Below, piece after piece: positions 63,146 through 64,000 of a DNA stretch of 64,000 nucleotides; within the stretch, counting starts at the first letter, position 1, and each line of letters begins with the position of its first letter. The notes below the pieces were generated by a model that saw nothing but the letters and a program-made list of their open reading frames with translations, did not search any database and had not been told where the DNA came from. Position numbers and translations under genes: made by a program. The DNA comes from Opisthocomus hoazin (Eukaryota; Chordata; Aves; Opisthocomiformes; Opisthocomidae): positions 3,437,501 through 3,501,500 of the forward strand of contig NC_134419.1 in assembly GCF_030867145.1 (NCBI RefSeq). The letters run 5' to 3'.

Positions 63146-64000
63146 AAGTACTAGAAGTAAGGGCGAGAGAGTTCTGCAGCCCTGGCGGGAAGTTAAATAG
63201 AGCGGCCCTGGGGTGACCGCTGCGGGTGCTCGCCAGGTTTCTGCTCGTGCCGGGCACCGGCTCGGCGCAGGAGGTTCATCAGGCGGCAGCGCAGAGGTCC
63301 CAGCTGTGTGTGTACCTGCTGATCTCCGCTCGATGAGTTCTCAAACCAACCGAACGGCAGCAGTGCGGGTGTGGGAGGCAGAGGCGGTCTTTTCGACGTG
63401 TCGGATTCGTTTGTGGAGTCAGCTGTTGGTGCAGGCTGTGCCTGCAGAAGGACCCAGGTGGTCTGCGATGAGGTCAGCTCCTCCTGGAGCAGGGGTGTTG
63501 CATCTCCAACTCTTTTCTTTGATGCTCATGTGTAAGACCGCTGTGTTTCTCTCTGGGATTTCCCGCATTTTAGTGTTGTCTTCTGAGAAATGTGAAGTTC
63601 TTGGTTTGTGGGCTGCACATCCAGTGCACATGAAGGCAAAAACTTGTGGGCAGGAGAGATGATGAACGCAGAGGTGCCCAGACTGAGCTGTAGCCCTTCT
63701 TGTGCTGACGCAGAACGTGCTGCCGTGGATGTTACTCTTTCAGAGGAGGAGAGATTCGAGCAAGCAGCATGCGGAAGTCCCGAGAGCCGTGTTGGTGGCT
63801 GCTGGAAGCCCTTCCCAGTTCCATTGTTTGAAGAAGAATAGATCCATCACATTTTCACACTCTGCCCTCCGGTTTGGCTTACTCATCGAGGTAGATGTAG
63901 CATTTGTCTCATTCACAGGAAATAGCCGTGCTGCTCTGGTTTGCCCAATAGTGTGTAATGCAAATGCGATCTAATTCAGATCCGTGAGGGCAGTTTAAGG

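Larger units (their letters stand above)
61600..64000 (+). other. DOCK7: DOCK7 intron 1, 5' part
   Basis: This begins with GC-rich CpG-island sequence including a 12-base G run at 61753-61764. It then holds unique sequence, a minus-oriented CR1 at 62716-63145 and further unique sequence. No second DOCK7 exon was seen before the window ends. Open frames here read through the CpG island or the antisense of the CR1. Confidence 0.75.

Noticed and set aside
62333-63147. 228-codon plus frame and 145-codon minus frame
   Set aside because: Both run across a CR1 copy. The 228-codon frame reads its antisense, and the 145-codon minus frame is a shifted reading of the same element; the true CR1 pol frame is 63147-62761.
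1-64000. CRISPR array, prophage, insertion sequence or bacterial operon
   Set aside because: Gene structure, CpG islands, introns and CR1 elements show vertebrate nuclear DNA. No regularly spaced repeats or prokaryotic gene sets are present.

Overview
This is vertebrate nuclear DNA, almost certainly from a bird. Several CR1 retrotransposon fragments carry the avian-type 3' tail (tandem TTCTATGATTCTATG-like ends). The protein-coding exons are short and split by kilobase introns, the promoters are CpG islands, and the few old SINE-like remnants are heavily decayed. No bacterial-type gene organisation is present. The species cannot be named from the sequence alone.

Two protein genes are supported. 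The first is ATG4C, the autophagy cysteine protease. It lies on the minus strand, and its ten coding exons were reconstructed from 47169 down to 24975. Splice phases agree at every junction and the predicted protein is 459 residues, close to the human length. The catalytic Cys107 and the Asp345-Pro-His347 motif are intact. The second is the first coding exon of DOCK7 on the plus strand (61562..61599), which encodes the highly conserved N-terminus and ends in a splice donor. Its remaining exons lie beyond the right edge. The two genes are head to head, each with its own CpG island (about 50160-51010 for ATG4C, about 61000-62110 for DOCK7). This matches the ATG4C/DOCK7 neighbourhood known from other vertebrates.

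Layout. 1-23750 is gene-free sequence downstream of ATG4C. It contains old SINE-like remnants, one CR1 with an open reverse-transcriptase tail, a degenerate CR1, a tandem set of hairpins, and several stretches that look like conserved non-coding DNA. In other vertebrates this side of ATG4C faces FOXD3. 23750-24974 is the probable ATG4C 3' UTR. 24975-50740 is the ATG4C gene. 50740-61560 is the divergent intergenic region with CR1 insertions and a possible non-coding transcript. 61562-64000 is DOCK7 exon 1 and the start of intron 1.

The observations most worth checking are: loss of the caspase P1 aspartate in the ATG4C N-terminus (DEVE in place of the human DEVD); a three-unit tandem array of AT-rich hairpins at 12676-12927; a symmetric pair of ACTACAGCTCCC (ZNF143/THAP11-type) elements in the ATG4C promoter; and two same-subfamily, same-orientation CR1 copies flanking the DOCK7 promoter. 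I found no bacterial-style defence system, CRISPR array or other wholly new system.
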